From a virus, in the IMG/VR virus record IMGVR_UViG_3300034198_006027, positions 1 to 29,462 of that record: 29,462 nucleotides of DNA; one strand, written 5' to 3'. The notes under the pieces were generated by a model. It saw only the letters and a program-made list of their open reading frames with translations, searched no databases and was not told the DNA's origin. Of the stretch, positions 18,697 through 27,175 are shown piece by piece. Within the stretch, counting starts at the first letter, position 1. Each line of letters opens with the position of its first letter. Both the position numbers and the translations under genes were made by a program.

Positions 18697-20501
18697 TATC
18701 TTTCGTTTATAAATCCTCGGTTCGGCATATCTATTGGACGTGTCGAAACAAGTGCATTGTTTTTAATTTTATAACCAAATTTTTCCGCTTTTCGTACGGC
18801 TATTTGTTTTGCGTTTGGAGAATTAACGTCTATTCCAAAACGGCTATCGAACTGAGCGTAAACTTGTTTATTCCAACGGTGGTGGCAATTTGGACCACCC
18901 TTGTACAACCAAATATCATAAGTTAAATTTCCGTTTTTACCGAAACCGATTGTACGTCCTTCAGCGTTTGTATAGAATCCGTTAACTACGCTATTACTCA
19001 TTCGTAAAATGTCTTCTTTGCGATAAATCTTATTTGCGCTTTTCATTAACTTACAAAATGGACGCATTTTACCACTTTTACCGCCGTCTTCGCCTTCGTA
19101 AACATAGCGAGTAATAAACTTAACCCCTTCGATAACTTCGTCTTGTTCGGACTTTGCGTTAGGAAAAGCCATTCCCGTGTTAACCAATTCTACCAAACGA
19201 CTGAACAAAGATTTTTCGCCTTTAAGTGTTTTGTTTTCTTCTTCGTCCGTGTCGTAATCAACGGGTGCTTCGTCTATTAATAACCAATATTCTTTGGGTT
19301 GTTCTCCGAATTCTTGTAAAGCTAACGCGATTTGTTCTTCTAAACTTTCGGACTTTAATTGCGTTGCGTCCGCGCCCGTTTCCTCGGTTACTTGTTCTTC
19401 GGTTTGTGCATTTTCTAAGTCCGTAAATTCAAGTGGTTTTAATGTTCTAAAGAATAACTTTAACGCGATTCCGTTAAACGCTAATATATTATCAAAGGCT
19501 TCTAAGATTTCGTCTTGAAACGGCTTAATAATCATATTGTTAAATAAGATAAATGAGTTTTGTAATTCGTCTGCGTTAGAACTAAATCCGTTCGTTGAAG
19601 CAATACCAAATAACAAAGGACTTGTAACGTTGTGGCCTAACATTATTTTACGTAAACATTCGTCCGATAAATACGTATAATGGTCGGGCGCGTCATTTAA
19701 TGGTATATCCTCGACCGTGGTTTTAGATTCAACGTTGGAATTAAACGCTACGATAACTTTTTGACCTTTAGAACCCGTTAAACGTCCTAGAACCTTTTGG
19801 CTTATTAAGTCTTGTTGTTCTTCCGAAGGAACTCCGTTGTTAAAGTTAACGACTTTCGTTCCTGAGAATCCGTTTTGAACTTCGTTTATTAAATAGTCGC
19901 TTACTTCTTCTTCTAAAACTGCATAAGGTAATGCGCCTTGGTAGTCGGGATAAGCATAGTATTTCATCCCAACCCCATAAGGCTTTACAAACATTATTTC
20001 GATTTTTTCTTTTGAGAATCCGAATGCAGGAATTCGCATAGGTGGAAACTTACGTACTTCCTTCCAATTATCCGAATAATAATACCCCGTTACTTCGCCT
20101 TTGTCGTTACATTTTTCAGCGCGTAAAAGATTCACGGGTATATGGTAAGCCTTTAGAATTTTATCGTGCTTTTCGTTGTAGTGTACTTGTATAGCAAATT
20201 GACCAAAAAGTTTTCTATCGAATACCATTCTACGAACGCAATCTTTACTAAACAAGGTCATCATTTGAGCGTACTCGTTAGGCTTACGCGAAGCGTCTAA
20301 AGCGCTTAATCCTTTTCCGTAAATCAACCGAGTAACGTTATTTATTATCGCGCCATTTGTCGTTGAATTCGTATACCTATCAATTAAGTAATCGAAGTAA
20401 TCGTTATTTTCTCCCCAACCTACCCACGCGTCGCGTGAGTTTTCCTGAAGTACGGGTTGTTGGTATTCCGCTAATTGTAATACGTGGACGTTATTACTCA
20501 T
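18696..20501 (-). CDS. Portal protein with C-terminal Cys/His domain
   Basis: 601 residues, long for a portal. The first ~370 residues form the portal: NGAIINNVTRLIYGKGL (49-65), LFGQFAIQVHY, a KPYGVGMKYYAYPDYQGALPY block and FGIASTNGFSSNADELQNSF. An acidic linker (about 370-440) precedes a C-terminal domain with RPFCKLMKSANKIYRKEDIL, TYDIWLYKGGPNCHHRW (CHHRW at 539-543). This Cys/His segment resembles the end of Mu gpF-type head-morphogenesis proteins, so the gene may combine two head proteins. The portal forms the DNA entry ring where TerL docks. It lies downstream of two terminators, fitting a protein needed in 12 copies. Confidence 0.88.
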   Translation of the reverse strand: MSNNVHVLQLAEYQQPVLQENSRDAWVGWGENNDYFDYLIDRYTNSTTNGAIINNVTRLIYGKGLSALDASRKPNEYAQMMTLFSKDCVRRMVFDRKLFGQFAIQVHYNEKHDKILKAYHIPVNLLRAEKCNDKGEVTGYYYSDNWKEVRKFPPMRIPAFGFSKEKIEIMFVKPYGVGMKYYAYPDYQGALPYAVLEEEVSDYLINEVQNGFSGTKVVNFNNGVPSEEQQDLISQKVLGRLTGSKGQKVIVAFNSNVESKTTVEDIPLNDAPDHYTYLSDECLRKIMLGHNVTSPLLFGIASTNGFSSNADELQNSFILFNNMIIKPFQDEILEAFDNILAFNGIALKLFFRTLKPLEFTDLENAQTEEQVTEETGADATQLKSESLEEQIALALQEFGEQPKEYWLLIDEAPVDYDTDEEENKTLKGEKSLFSRLVELVNTGMAFPNAKSEQDEVIEGVKFITRYVYEGEDGGKSGKMRPFCKLMKSANKIYRKEDILRMSNSVVNGFYTNAEGRTIGFGKNGNLTYDIWLYKGGPNCHHRWNKQVYAQFDSRFGIDVNSPNAKQIAVRKAEKFGYKIKNNALVSTRPIDMPNRGFINER

Positions 20502-20826
20502 ACATTATAAAGTCGTTAGTTGTTGTATTGCTTATGTATTGCCCGTCGTTAACCGAGAATGTGTCAATCGGTTGATTAGTGCAAAACATACGTTCTTTTA
20601 ATAGTAGATTTCCACTTCCGTCTTTAATTACCGCCCAATAAAATTGGTTTTCTTCCGTGGGTAAAACTCCACTAAAATCGTAAACGTAATCCCCTGCGGT
20701 AAACGTTCCTGCAACTACTTGCGTTGTATTCGTGTTTTCGCCTGTTAACTCCAACGTTGTGGGTGTACCATAACGCGGAATAAACTTAAATGTTTGGCTT
20801 ACGTTAGTTTCTTGAACTACTATCAT
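20494..20826 (-). CDS. Hypothetical structural protein (110 aa)
   Basis: 110 residues from MIVVQETNVSQTFKFIPRYG. The frame is open back to 20901, but that stretch contains the terminator at 20861-20883, so the ATG at 20826 is preferred. Beta-rich: TTLELTGENTNTTQVV, AGDYVYDFSGVLPTEENQFYW and a GNLLLKERMF strand, like immunoglobulin-like or collar/decoration domains. It lies between tail tube and portal genes and overlaps the portal start by eight bases. The role is probably structural (head decoration, collar or tail), not proven. Confidence 0.65.
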   Translation of the reverse strand: MIVVQETNVSQTFKFIPRYGTPTTLELTGENTNTTQVVAGTFTAGDYVYDFSGVLPTEENQFYWAVIKDGSGNLLLKERMFCTNQPIDTFSVNDGQYISNTTTNDFIMYE

Positions 20827-20860
20827 ATTTATATAACTCCTATTCCGTGTTTTTGTGCAT

Positions 20861-20883
20861 AAAAAAAGGGGTGTTTCCACCCC
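20861..20883 (-). terminator. Rho-independent terminator after the tail-tube gene
   Basis: Minus strand GGGGTG-GAAA-CACCCC stem (20878-20883 with 20868-20873), followed by seven T (20861-20867). It begins 24 bases after the tail-tube stop and lies upstream of the structural gene at 20494-20826. No promoter with the genome's TTTG/TATATTTG boxes follows, so the portal must be reached by read-through or an unrecognised promoter. Confidence 0.9.
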
Positions 20884-20906
20884 CTTAACGTTATGAAACA
20901 AAGTTC

Positions 20907-21482
20907 TTAGTTAGTTACAAGCGTTGGGTTGTTCAACAAAGCAAGTAATTGTGCTTCGGTGTTACAATCCAAGAAGTTTGCAGGGGTAGCCTCTTGACCC
21001 GTAAAAGTCAATCCGTAACCGTTCATATCTCCTAATGCAGTTCCGTTTGAGATAGTACCCGCTGTTACGTCCATTCCTCGGAATAAACCTGCAATAAAGT
21101 ATTGCCCTGCGTTTGTCTCAACGATAATGTTAGGACGCCCGTAAGATAATAATTTAACTTGTTTGTGAGTAATTGCGTCTTGCTTTTTTAGTTGAACGCT
21201 TAATACTTGTTCGAAGAACGTAGTTCCGTTCTCACGTGAACTTGTAATAGTTGTTTCGAAGGAGTTTGTTCCTTTTAATTCGAATCTATAAATCGAAGTA
21301 GTTATTGCAGGCGCAATCGGATTCAAAGAAATTGCAGTAATTACGTCTTCGTAACCTAATGCAGTATCGTAAGTAATGTCGGTTTCGTCATAGTGTCCGT
21401 AGTTAAGAACGTAAAGGTTTTTCAATCCCCCTACTATGTCTTTACAAGGCTCTAATCTACCGTGTGAAATATCGCAACTCAT
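20907..21482 (-). CDS. Major tail tube protein-like
   Basis: 191 residues, mostly beta: MSCDISHGRLEPCKDIVGGL, then YRFELKGTNSFETTITSSRE, ENGTTFFEQVLSVQLKKQDA, LLSYGRPNIIVETNAGQYFI and GTALGDMNGYGLTFTGQEAT. I recognise this ordering (GTNSFETTI, NGTTFFEQ, YGRPNIIVE, GDMNGY) as a conserved Bacteroidota phage structural protein, most likely the tail tube monomer. Two Cys in the first 13 residues are typical. Terminators on both sides make it a short, separately dosed unit. The link between this family and tubes is inference from size, abundance and fold. Confidence 0.72.
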   Translation of the reverse strand: MSCDISHGRLEPCKDIVGGLKNLYVLNYGHYDETDITYDTALGYEDVITAISLNPIAPAITTSIYRFELKGTNSFETTITSSRENGTTFFEQVLSVQLKKQDAITHKQVKLLSYGRPNIIVETNAGQYFIAGLFRGMDVTAGTISNGTALGDMNGYGLTFTGQEATPANFLDCNTEAQLLALLNNPTLVTN

Positions 21483-21503
21483 TTTATTTTAGTTTTTTAA
21501 TGT

Positions 21504-21536
21504 TAAAAAAAAGGGTGGTAGTTTTATCCACCACCC
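21504..21536 (-). terminator. Rho-independent terminator after the major capsid gene
   Basis: Minus strand GGGTGGT (21530-21536) with ACCACCC (21513-21519), 10-base loop, followed by eight or nine T (21504-21512). It lies 22 bases after the capsid stop. Strong stem and T tract. Confidence 0.92.
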
Positions 21537-21558
21537 CGTTATATTTTGGTTAGGTTGA

Positions 21559-22491
21559 TTATCCGTAAATTACGATGTCTTCAATAACTCCGTATTGAGT
21601 ACCCGCAGCCATTCGCATAACTACACGAACGTTGTCATCTCCTAAAGTAGCCGAAGTATCAATTACTCTAACTTCTTGCGTGTCGCTCAATAAAGAACAA
21701 CCAAAGTAAAGGTTAGAAGTAGTTGTAGCCAACATTGAAGAAGTTGGTAAACCGTTAGCCATAAACAAAGGAAGTCCGTTGAAAGTAACCGCGCCGTTGT
21801 TATACCACATAGTTCCTTGAGCGTTAACACCCGAGTTAGACGTAGCCAAAACGGAGAATCCACCTAATGCAGCAACATAAGCCTTAAGAACGTCTTGAGA
21901 AACGTAAATTTTCAAGTCCGCTTTTCCATAAAGACTTGCAGGGATAGCGTTGTAAACTGATTGTAAAGCAGGGATAACGTTACCCGCGTTAATTGTACCA
22001 CCCGCGATGTTTTGAGCGATTGGTAAGTTAGGGTCTGCTTGAGCGGTTGTAAACAATCCGTCAAATTGTCCACTTACTGCGGAAGAACCTTGCCAAATAG
22101 AAATCTCGTTAGCGGCTGCAACTTTTTCAGCGGCATAAGCGATTAAGTAATCCGAAAAAGATTTTGGTAAAGTGTCGAAAGAAGAATAACCCATTTCGAT
22201 TGATTGCCAAGTTGAATGGAATTCGGACTTACAAAAAGTCATATTTACTTGAAGGTCTTTAACTTGTAATACACGCTCGGTTAAGTCAACCGTTCCAATC
22301 GGAGTAAAGTCGCAAGAAGCGTCTTTTAAGAAATCCGTTGTCTCAAGTCGTTGAATAACGGCTTTGTATTTTACGTTAGGCATAACGGTAACACCGCCAC
22401 CCTCGATAGTTGGTGCGCTTAATAAAGCGGCTGAAACGTACTTACCTGCCCATTGGCCTGCGTACGAAGTAGTAATAGTTGGATTAGCCAT
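21559..22491 (-). CDS. Major capsid protein
   Basis: 310 residues with typical HK97-like MCP content: MANPTITTSYAGQWAGKYVS, a helical long-spine region (SFSDYLIAYAAEKVAAANEI), the GQFDGLFTTAQ loop, and C-terminal strands (LKIYVSQDVLKAYVAALGGF, LPLFMANGLP, RVVMRMAAGTQYGVIEDIVI). Ala-, Gly- and Ser-rich with few charged residues. The length suits a capsid without an N-terminal delta domain, consistent with a separate scaffold-like gene just upstream. A strong terminator follows. I am confident of the class, less so of the subfamily. Confidence 0.9.
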   Translation of the reverse strand: MANPTITTSYAGQWAGKYVSAALLSAPTIEGGGVTVMPNVKYKAVIQRLETTDFLKDASCDFTPIGTVDLTERVLQVKDLQVNMTFCKSEFHSTWQSIEMGYSSFDTLPKSFSDYLIAYAAEKVAAANEISIWQGSSAVSGQFDGLFTTAQADPNLPIAQNIAGGTINAGNVIPALQSVYNAIPASLYGKADLKIYVSQDVLKAYVAALGGFSVLATSNSGVNAQGTMWYNNGAVTFNGLPLFMANGLPTSSMLATTTSNLYFGCSLLSDTQEVRVIDTSATLGDDNVRVVMRMAAGTQYGVIEDIVIYG

Positions 22492-22506
22492 TTTTTTTTA
22501 ATTTAA

Positions 22507-23115
22507 TTATTTATACATTTTGTTAAGTACGGAATCCATTATTCCGCGTGGTGCTTTTTTACCGATTTTAGTAAATTCGGTTTTAGCTTCGTTTTCAGGA
22601 TTAAAAGCGATTGGCTCGGGTGTTTCCATAAGTTCGGTTGCTTCTAATGCAACTTCGTCAACTTTGGTTAACTTCGCTAACTCAACTTTTAACGCTTCGT
22701 TTTCTTCTTTAAGTTTTTCCATTTCGCTAAAAAATGTTTCTTTAACGATAGATTCAACAGTTTTTTTAGGAGTTGAAATTGGTTCGCTCATTTGTTGCTC
22801 GGGTTGTGGTGTTGTTGCGGGTGCTTCAGGTGCTACTTCGTCTTCGGGTGCAACTTCTTCGGTGGTTGGTGCTTCTTTGATTTCGGAAATAATACCTTCT
22901 TCTACGATAACAAGAATTCGTCCGTCTTCTAGTTCGTATTCTCCAACGGGAACGGCTATTTTTTGTTCGTCTTCCGTTACGACAAAAACTTCTTTACCTG
23001 CTTCGAACGAATCCGCTTCGATTTTGGTTACTCCGTCGCCCATAAGCATTTGCTCTAACTTTACTTCGTTAGATAACAACGCTTTTATTTTTTCTAGTAG
23101 TGTGCTATTTTTCAT
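22507..23115 (-). CDS. Scaffold-like / capsid assembly protein
   Basis: 202 residues. The N-terminus (STLLEKIKALLSNEVKLEQM and AVPVGEYELEDGRILVIVEE) is a conserved opening I associate with proteins directly before the capsid gene in Bacteroidota phages. A Pro/Glu/Thr-rich linker (about 80-115) follows, then a coiled coil (EMEKLKEENEALKVELAKL) and a basic end (IGKKAPRGIMDSVLNKMYK). A disordered linker plus coiled coil plus basic tail, next to the MCP, fits an internal scaffold. Lack of homology evidence keeps this tentative. Confidence 0.7.
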   Translation of the reverse strand: MKNSTLLEKIKALLSNEVKLEQMLMGDGVTKIEADSFEAGKEVFVVTEDEQKIAVPVGEYELEDGRILVIVEEGIISEIKEAPTTEEVAPEDEVAPEAPATTPQPEQQMSEPISTPKKTVESIVKETFFSEMEKLKEENEALKVELAKLTKVDEVALEATELMETPEPIAFNPENEAKTEFTKIGKKAPRGIMDSVLNKMYK

Positions 23116-23125
23116 TTGTGTTTAT

Positions 23126-23506
23126 TTAAGAAATTTTAATTGATTCCAAAGTTTTTGAATAAGATGTTAATGCACCTTTCAATCCGTCTTGAATGTTTTC
23201 TTTTTGTTGTTTAACTTCAGCAGGTAACGGTAAACCTAATTCTTTGGCGGCTGCTTCGTATTTATCAAATATCGGTAGTGCTTTTTGATTAGTAGCTTTA
23301 ATATCGTTTAATTGTTTCAAAGCGGTTGCCGTGTCCGCTTTAATTTTTTGCATAATATCAAACGCTTTTTTTCTTGATGCGATTGCTTCATTGTAAGCCT
23401 TTTTTACATCGTCTGCAAGTGCTAAATTTACTTCGTGCGTACCTAACTCAGTTTTTTTAGCTTGGATTTCGTCCGCTTTGTTTATTTTGTCTAAAATTGT
23501 TTTCAT
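23126..23506 (-). CDS. Coiled-coil protein A (126 aa), paralogue of 23746-24126
   Basis: 126 residues, almost fully helical, opening MKTILDKINKADEIQAKKTE. Two features match the protein encoded at 23746-24126: a HE(V/I)xLA... block (THEVNLALADDVKK versus KHEIELAITDELKR) and an AKELGLP motif near residue 90. Both are 126 residues. It looks like one of a duplicated pair in the head module. Possible roles are head assembly, scaffold or ejection protein. Confidence 0.7.
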   Translation of the reverse strand: MKTILDKINKADEIQAKKTELGTHEVNLALADDVKKAYNEAIASRKKAFDIMQKIKADTATALKQLNDIKATNQKALPIFDKYEAAAKELGLPLPAEVKQQKENIQDGLKGALTSYSKTLESIKIS

Positions 23507-23545
23507 ATTATTATAATTAAAGGTTAAAAGTTTTGTTGCATTTTG

Positions 23546-23728
23546 TTACGGCTTCGGATACCAAAGCGGTGGTGGTGGAACGGGGTTCGGTGGTGTTACG
23601 TCGCTTCCTATTCCTTGGTTTTGTAGTTTGCCCGTGCAACACTTGGAATCGTATGTATTGTTCTTGCATAAGCACCCACGCTTACCACCTCGCGGACTAT
23701 TTCTTATTTCTTGTTTTCGTGCCTTCAA
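23546..23728 (-). CDS. Cys-rich small protein (60 aa), TTG start
   Basis: 60 residues from a TTG at 23728; the open frame begins shortly before and has no ATG. The centre KRGCLCKNNTYDSKCCTGKL has CxC and CC, giving four cysteines in 13 residues; then QNQGIGSDV and a Pro-rich end (PPNPVPPPPLWYPKP). The GCLCKNNTYxxKCCxGxLQxQGIG pattern is one I know from small Bacteroidota prophage proteins in head modules; function unknown. It lies between the two paralogous coiled-coil genes. Confidence 0.62.
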   Translation of the reverse strand: MKARKQEIRNSPRGGKRGCLCKNNTYDSKCCTGKLQNQGIGSDVTPPNPVPPPPLWYPKP

Positions 23729-23745
23729 CTTGTTTAATCTTTTAA

Positions 23746-24126
23746 TTACTTTCCGTATTTATTTATAAATCTTAAAACCTCGGTAAGTGCAACTCCGTTA
23801 TTTTCGTATTGTTTTACTTCGGGTAAGTTGCTTATTTGCGATTCGGGTAGTCCAAGTTCTTTAGCCATTCCTACCATTCTATCATAAGTTGTTCCCGTAG
23901 TTGCTATACCTTTATTAGCTTTTTCGTATAACGAAGTTAAATTCTTTAATTCCGTAGTTATTAAATCCATTTTGCTTTTTAATACTGCGATATTATCGTT
24001 ATCAAATTTGACATTTCTTTTTAATTCGTCCGTTATAGCTAACTCGATTTCGTGTTTTTCTAAATTTGTTTTTTCGATTGCTTCGATTTTTACTAATTTG
24101 TTTAGGATAGTGTTAATTGTACTCAT
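23746..24126 (-). CDS. Coiled-coil protein B (126 aa), paralogue of 23126-23506
   Basis: 126 residues, helical. It opens MSTINTILNKLVKIEAIEKT, then KHEIELAITDELKRNVKFDN, a long helix with LKSKMDLITTELKNL, and AKELGLPESQ near residue 90. It matches protein A in length and in these blocks. It lies directly after the head protease gene (stop/start two bases apart). It may be a head structural or scaffold-type protein; no family named. Confidence 0.7.
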   Translation of the reverse strand: MSTINTILNKLVKIEAIEKTNLEKHEIELAITDELKRNVKFDNDNIAVLKSKMDLITTELKNLTSLYEKANKGIATTGTTYDRMVGMAKELGLPESQISNLPEVKQYENNGVALTEVLRFINKYGK

Positions 24127-24127
24127 T

Positions 24128-24709
24128 TTATTTTATGTTTAATAGATTTTTAAGTTCGTTTACTATTTCCGTGGCTTCGTCTTCTTCCGAACTCATTTCG
24201 AATTTATCCGCGAAGTAACCTTCTATACTGAATCCTTTTACTTTGCCTTCTTTAACATCGTTCCAAACTTCGTCGTTATTTACTTTCATCGAAATAATCC
24301 AAGTTCCTTTAGGTAATTTGAATCCGTATAAATTTGATTTGTCCTTTTTTTCGTCTTCGATTATCCACGACTCAACAACGCTTAAACCGTTTAACTTTTT
24401 TTCGTGTTCGTAGGTCGCATTATTTTGGTTGGAACGCATTAAAAATAATTCACTTGCTTTCCTAATTGTATCCTCGGAAAAGTAAATATAGTATTCTTCG
24501 TTCTTTGCGTTTCTTCGGTAAATTTGTTTATTAGGAACTAAAGCCGCACCCATAAGAATTCGTTTCTCGGTGTCAACTTCTTTGAGTTCGATTTCGTGTT
24601 TATTTAACGCTACAAAGTTTTCTTCGATTGCAGGGGATTTTACAACGCTTACCGCGTCTATTCCGCTTTGTTCGTCGTTTTCGTCTATAATTAGCTCGAT
24701 AATTCTCAT
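24128..24709 (-). CDS. XkdF-like putative head maturation protease
   Basis: 193 residues. The start MRIIELIIDENDEQSGIDAV, then VKSPAIEENFVALNK, LMGAALVPNKQIYRRNAKNE, FSEDTIRKASELFL, and NATYEHEKKLNGLSVVESWI follow the layout of XkdF-like phage proteins. These are predicted head-maturation serine proteases: His in the HE/TYEH segment, Ser in the LSVVESWI strand. The end (KGFSIEGYFADKFEM) also matches such proteases (GFSxEG). It probably trims head proteins; catalytic residues are inferred. It is followed by the coiled-coil and capsid genes. Confidence 0.75.
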   Translation of the reverse strand: MRIIELIIDENDEQSGIDAVSVVKSPAIEENFVALNKHEIELKEVDTEKRILMGAALVPNKQIYRRNAKNEEYYIYFSEDTIRKASELFLMRSNQNNATYEHEKKLNGLSVVESWIIEDEKKDKSNLYGFKLPKGTWIISMKVNNDEVWNDVKEGKVKGFSIEGYFADKFEMSSEEDEATEIVNELKNLLNIK

Positions 24710-24730
24710 AACTTAATAATTTATTTTTGG

Positions 24731-27175
24731 TTAAAGTGTTGCGTTTTGTATTCTATTCCTATCCAAACTTTGCGCCGTTGTTACTTGTCCACTAACTACG
24801 TATGCTTGCGTAGGTTGTTGTTGAAGTTGCGAAAGTTGGTTAAGTCCGTTGTTACCTACGACATTAAACGAAGGCGCTTGAGTTCCACCCGACATTCCAC
24901 CGCCACCACCTTCGCTACCACTACCGCCACCTGAAGCCGAACCACCACCTTCGAATTTTTGCGAAGCGATTTTAGCAACTCCTACTAATCCACTTGCTAC
25001 GGCTATTCCTGCGGCAATACCACCACGAACGGGCGAAGAAGGGTCGGGAACGGGTGTAAATTGGGAAAAGTACGCAGCGCGAGCGCTTAAGTAAGTATCA
25101 ATTAATGCCGTGGCTATACTAGCAGCCTTCTTAACTTGGAATGCTTTACGCGCTTGTTTTTCTCCCTTCTTACCAAACATTTCGGTAATGTCGGAAATCA
25201 AACTTAATCCCGCTTTTGCTAAATCCGCGTTTCGTTTAATTTCTTCTTCTTTTCGTGCTTTTGCTTCGTCTGCGTATTTTTTATCTATTGCCGCTTTTTC
25301 TTTTTCCTTGGCTTCGGTTATTGTTTTTTCTGCGTCTGCATTACCTTGCGCCATTCGTTCCATTTCTGCGTACTTTTCGTCAAGTAAATAAAGTTCGCGT
25401 TGTTGCTCGGTTAAACTCGATTGATAGTTTAATTCCTGTAATCCTTCGACTTGCATATCAAAATCTAATTGACGCTTTTTTTCTTCGTCTTGTACCTTCT
25501 TTTGGAAGTCTTGAGTTCGCTTTAATACTTCGGCTTGGTGCTTTTCGTCTATTGCTAACAAGTCTTTGTTCAAAAGGTCTTTAGCATTTACTAAAATTTG
25601 TCGTTCCTGCTCGGTTAGTTTAGATTCCGCGTTTACCCTTAAATCTTCGAGTTGTTTGTTATATTCTTCGCGACTTATTTTACCTGATTCATATTGTTTA
25701 TCTAAAGCGGCTTGTTCATCTGCTATTCGTTCTTTTAAGAAATTGTCTCGGTAGTCGTTATAAGCGTCTTGACGTATTGCCTTTTCTTTTTCTATTCCGT
25801 CCGCCATTAACGCTAACTTTTGGTTTTCGGCTTCTTCTTCTAATTTGCTTTGGTCGTCGTATTGTTTCTTAAGATTATCTATATAAGCCTTGCGAGTTTG
25901 TTCCGCGTTTTGTTTCCCCTTGCTTGCCGCTTCGCTCGCTTGGTCTGCCATTTCTTTGTTATGTTCGGCTTGCATTATTTGAATGGAGTGGTTTGTGTCT
26001 GCGTTGTCTTTATAAGTTTCGTCCATTATTTTTCTAACGGCTTCCGCTCGTTTTTTCAACGCTTTGTATCTATCGGAATCTTGGTCTTCGGTTGCTAATA
26101 GTAAATCCATTTCGGCTTTTATTGCTTTCATTTTGGATTTTTGAACTTCTAAATATACGCGTCCACTTGCTAAATGTGCTTTAGCCTTGGATAGTTCCAT
26201 TTCATAGGTGGCTTTTCCTGAAGCCTTTGCTAATTCGATTTCGCGTTGCGCTTTAGCGTCGTTTTGAGTTTGTTCTTTTTTAATTGCTTTGGCTCGTTTA
26301 TCTGCTCCTTTTATAACCGCTTCCGTGTGGTCTTGCGCGTTCTTTTTTAGTTTAGCCGTCTTTACATCATCAACCACCCCCATAGCTTCGAGCGCTTTAA
26401 CTACTCCGTAAATAATACCGACGATTGGAAACATTACTGATATTAATATCTTTGCTCCCGTGCCTAATTTCTCGAACTTTTCACGCGCCCACATTACCGC
26501 TGCGGCCACCTTGTCAAAATTGGCAATTAATAAACCAACTAACACAACGATAGCACCAATTCCCGTAGCAATTAAAGCAATTCTAAATAATTTCATAGCG
26601 TTACTCGCTACACCCGTTGAAACGGCTACGCCCGTTTGCGCCGTCGCTAATCCTGTTGAAGCAACCGCTTGAGCGCCCGTTGTAACTACGTTTACTTTGT
26701 CTACCGTTGCACCCGCAGCCGTTGCTGCATTCTTCTTAAAGATTTGTAAGTAAACGTCTTTAATGTTTGCGCCTAATTGCTTAAATGAATCCTTTGCCTC
26801 GAGTACACCTTGAACGCCTTGCGAAAAGGCCATAGCGCTTTGAACTCGTAACATCGCTTCTTGCACCGCTTCGCCTTCAACACCAATTAAACCTAAACCA
26901 CCCTCAACCGCTTGGAATCCGTCAAGAACTCCACCGAACGACTTGCTTAATGCGTTAAATTTTCCGTCGGGGTTAAATGAGTTTACCATATCGTTCGTGA
27001 ATCCGATTTGGTCTTTTAATTGAGCGGCTGCCTTGGCTGCTCGTATTGCTTCGTCCGAAGTTTCTCCGTAGGCCGCGGAAATCCTTTGAAGTTCTACAAC
27101 CGCTTCTTTATATTGCGCCTTTAGACTTTTTACGTTGTCTTTAACCTCAAGTTCAATCGTTCTTTTTTCCGCCAT
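24731..27175 (-). CDS. Tape measure protein
   Basis: 814 residues. An N-terminal helical region of about 190 residues precedes two hydrophobic segments (about 197-219 and 243-262), as in tape measures that enter the host membrane. Then come about 400 residues of charged coiled coil (270-680), another hydrophobic Ala-rich helix, and a Gly/Ser-rich end (FEGGGSASGGGSGSEGGGGG). Length sets the tail: about 1.5 angstrom per residue predicts near 120 nm. The frameshift chaperone encoded upstream would hold it during assembly. A 59-residue gene overlaps the start by 23 bases. Confidence 0.92.
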   Translation of the reverse strand: MAEKRTIELEVKDNVKSLKAQYKEAVVELQRISAAYGETSDEAIRAAKAAAQLKDQIGFTNDMVNSFNPDGKFNALSKSFGGVLDGFQAVEGGLGLIGVEGEAVQEAMLRVQSAMAFSQGVQGVLEAKDSFKQLGANIKDVYLQIFKKNAATAAGATVDKVNVVTTGAQAVASTGLATAQTGVAVSTGVASNAMKLFRIALIATGIGAIVVLVGLLIANFDKVAAAVMWAREKFEKLGTGAKILISVMFPIVGIIYGVVKALEAMGVVDDVKTAKLKKNAQDHTEAVIKGADKRAKAIKKEQTQNDAKAQREIELAKASGKATYEMELSKAKAHLASGRVYLEVQKSKMKAIKAEMDLLLATEDQDSDRYKALKKRAEAVRKIMDETYKDNADTNHSIQIMQAEHNKEMADQASEAASKGKQNAEQTRKAYIDNLKKQYDDQSKLEEEAENQKLALMADGIEKEKAIRQDAYNDYRDNFLKERIADEQAALDKQYESGKISREEYNKQLEDLRVNAESKLTEQERQILVNAKDLLNKDLLAIDEKHQAEVLKRTQDFQKKVQDEEKKRQLDFDMQVEGLQELNYQSSLTEQQRELYLLDEKYAEMERMAQGNADAEKTITEAKEKEKAAIDKKYADEAKARKEEEIKRNADLAKAGLSLISDITEMFGKKGEKQARKAFQVKKAASIATALIDTYLSARAAYFSQFTPVPDPSSPVRGGIAAGIAVASGLVGVAKIASQKFEGGGSASGGGSGSEGGGGGMSGGTQAPSFNVVGNNGLNQLSQLQQQPTQAYVVSGQVTTAQSLDRNRIQNATL

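Noticed and set aside
20827-20901. N-terminal extension of the 110-residue gene
   Set aside because: The 25 extra codons run through a clear rho-independent terminator. The ATG at 20826 in an A/T-rich context is a better start.
22520-23143. Long plus-strand open frame of 207 codons, Ser-rich
   Set aside because: It is antisense to the scaffold-like gene, which has a coherent domain layout and fits the overlapping gene chain. The Ser/Thr-rich composition is what the complement of Glu/Lys-rich coding gives. All real genes are on the minus strand.
24040-24610. Shared AAACACGAAATCGA-type stretch in the protease gene and the coiled-coil gene (KHEIEL in both proteins)
   Set aside because: Only about 15 bases match and the surrounding residues differ. 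It may be chance or a shared charged motif and is too short to call a repeat or cleavage site.
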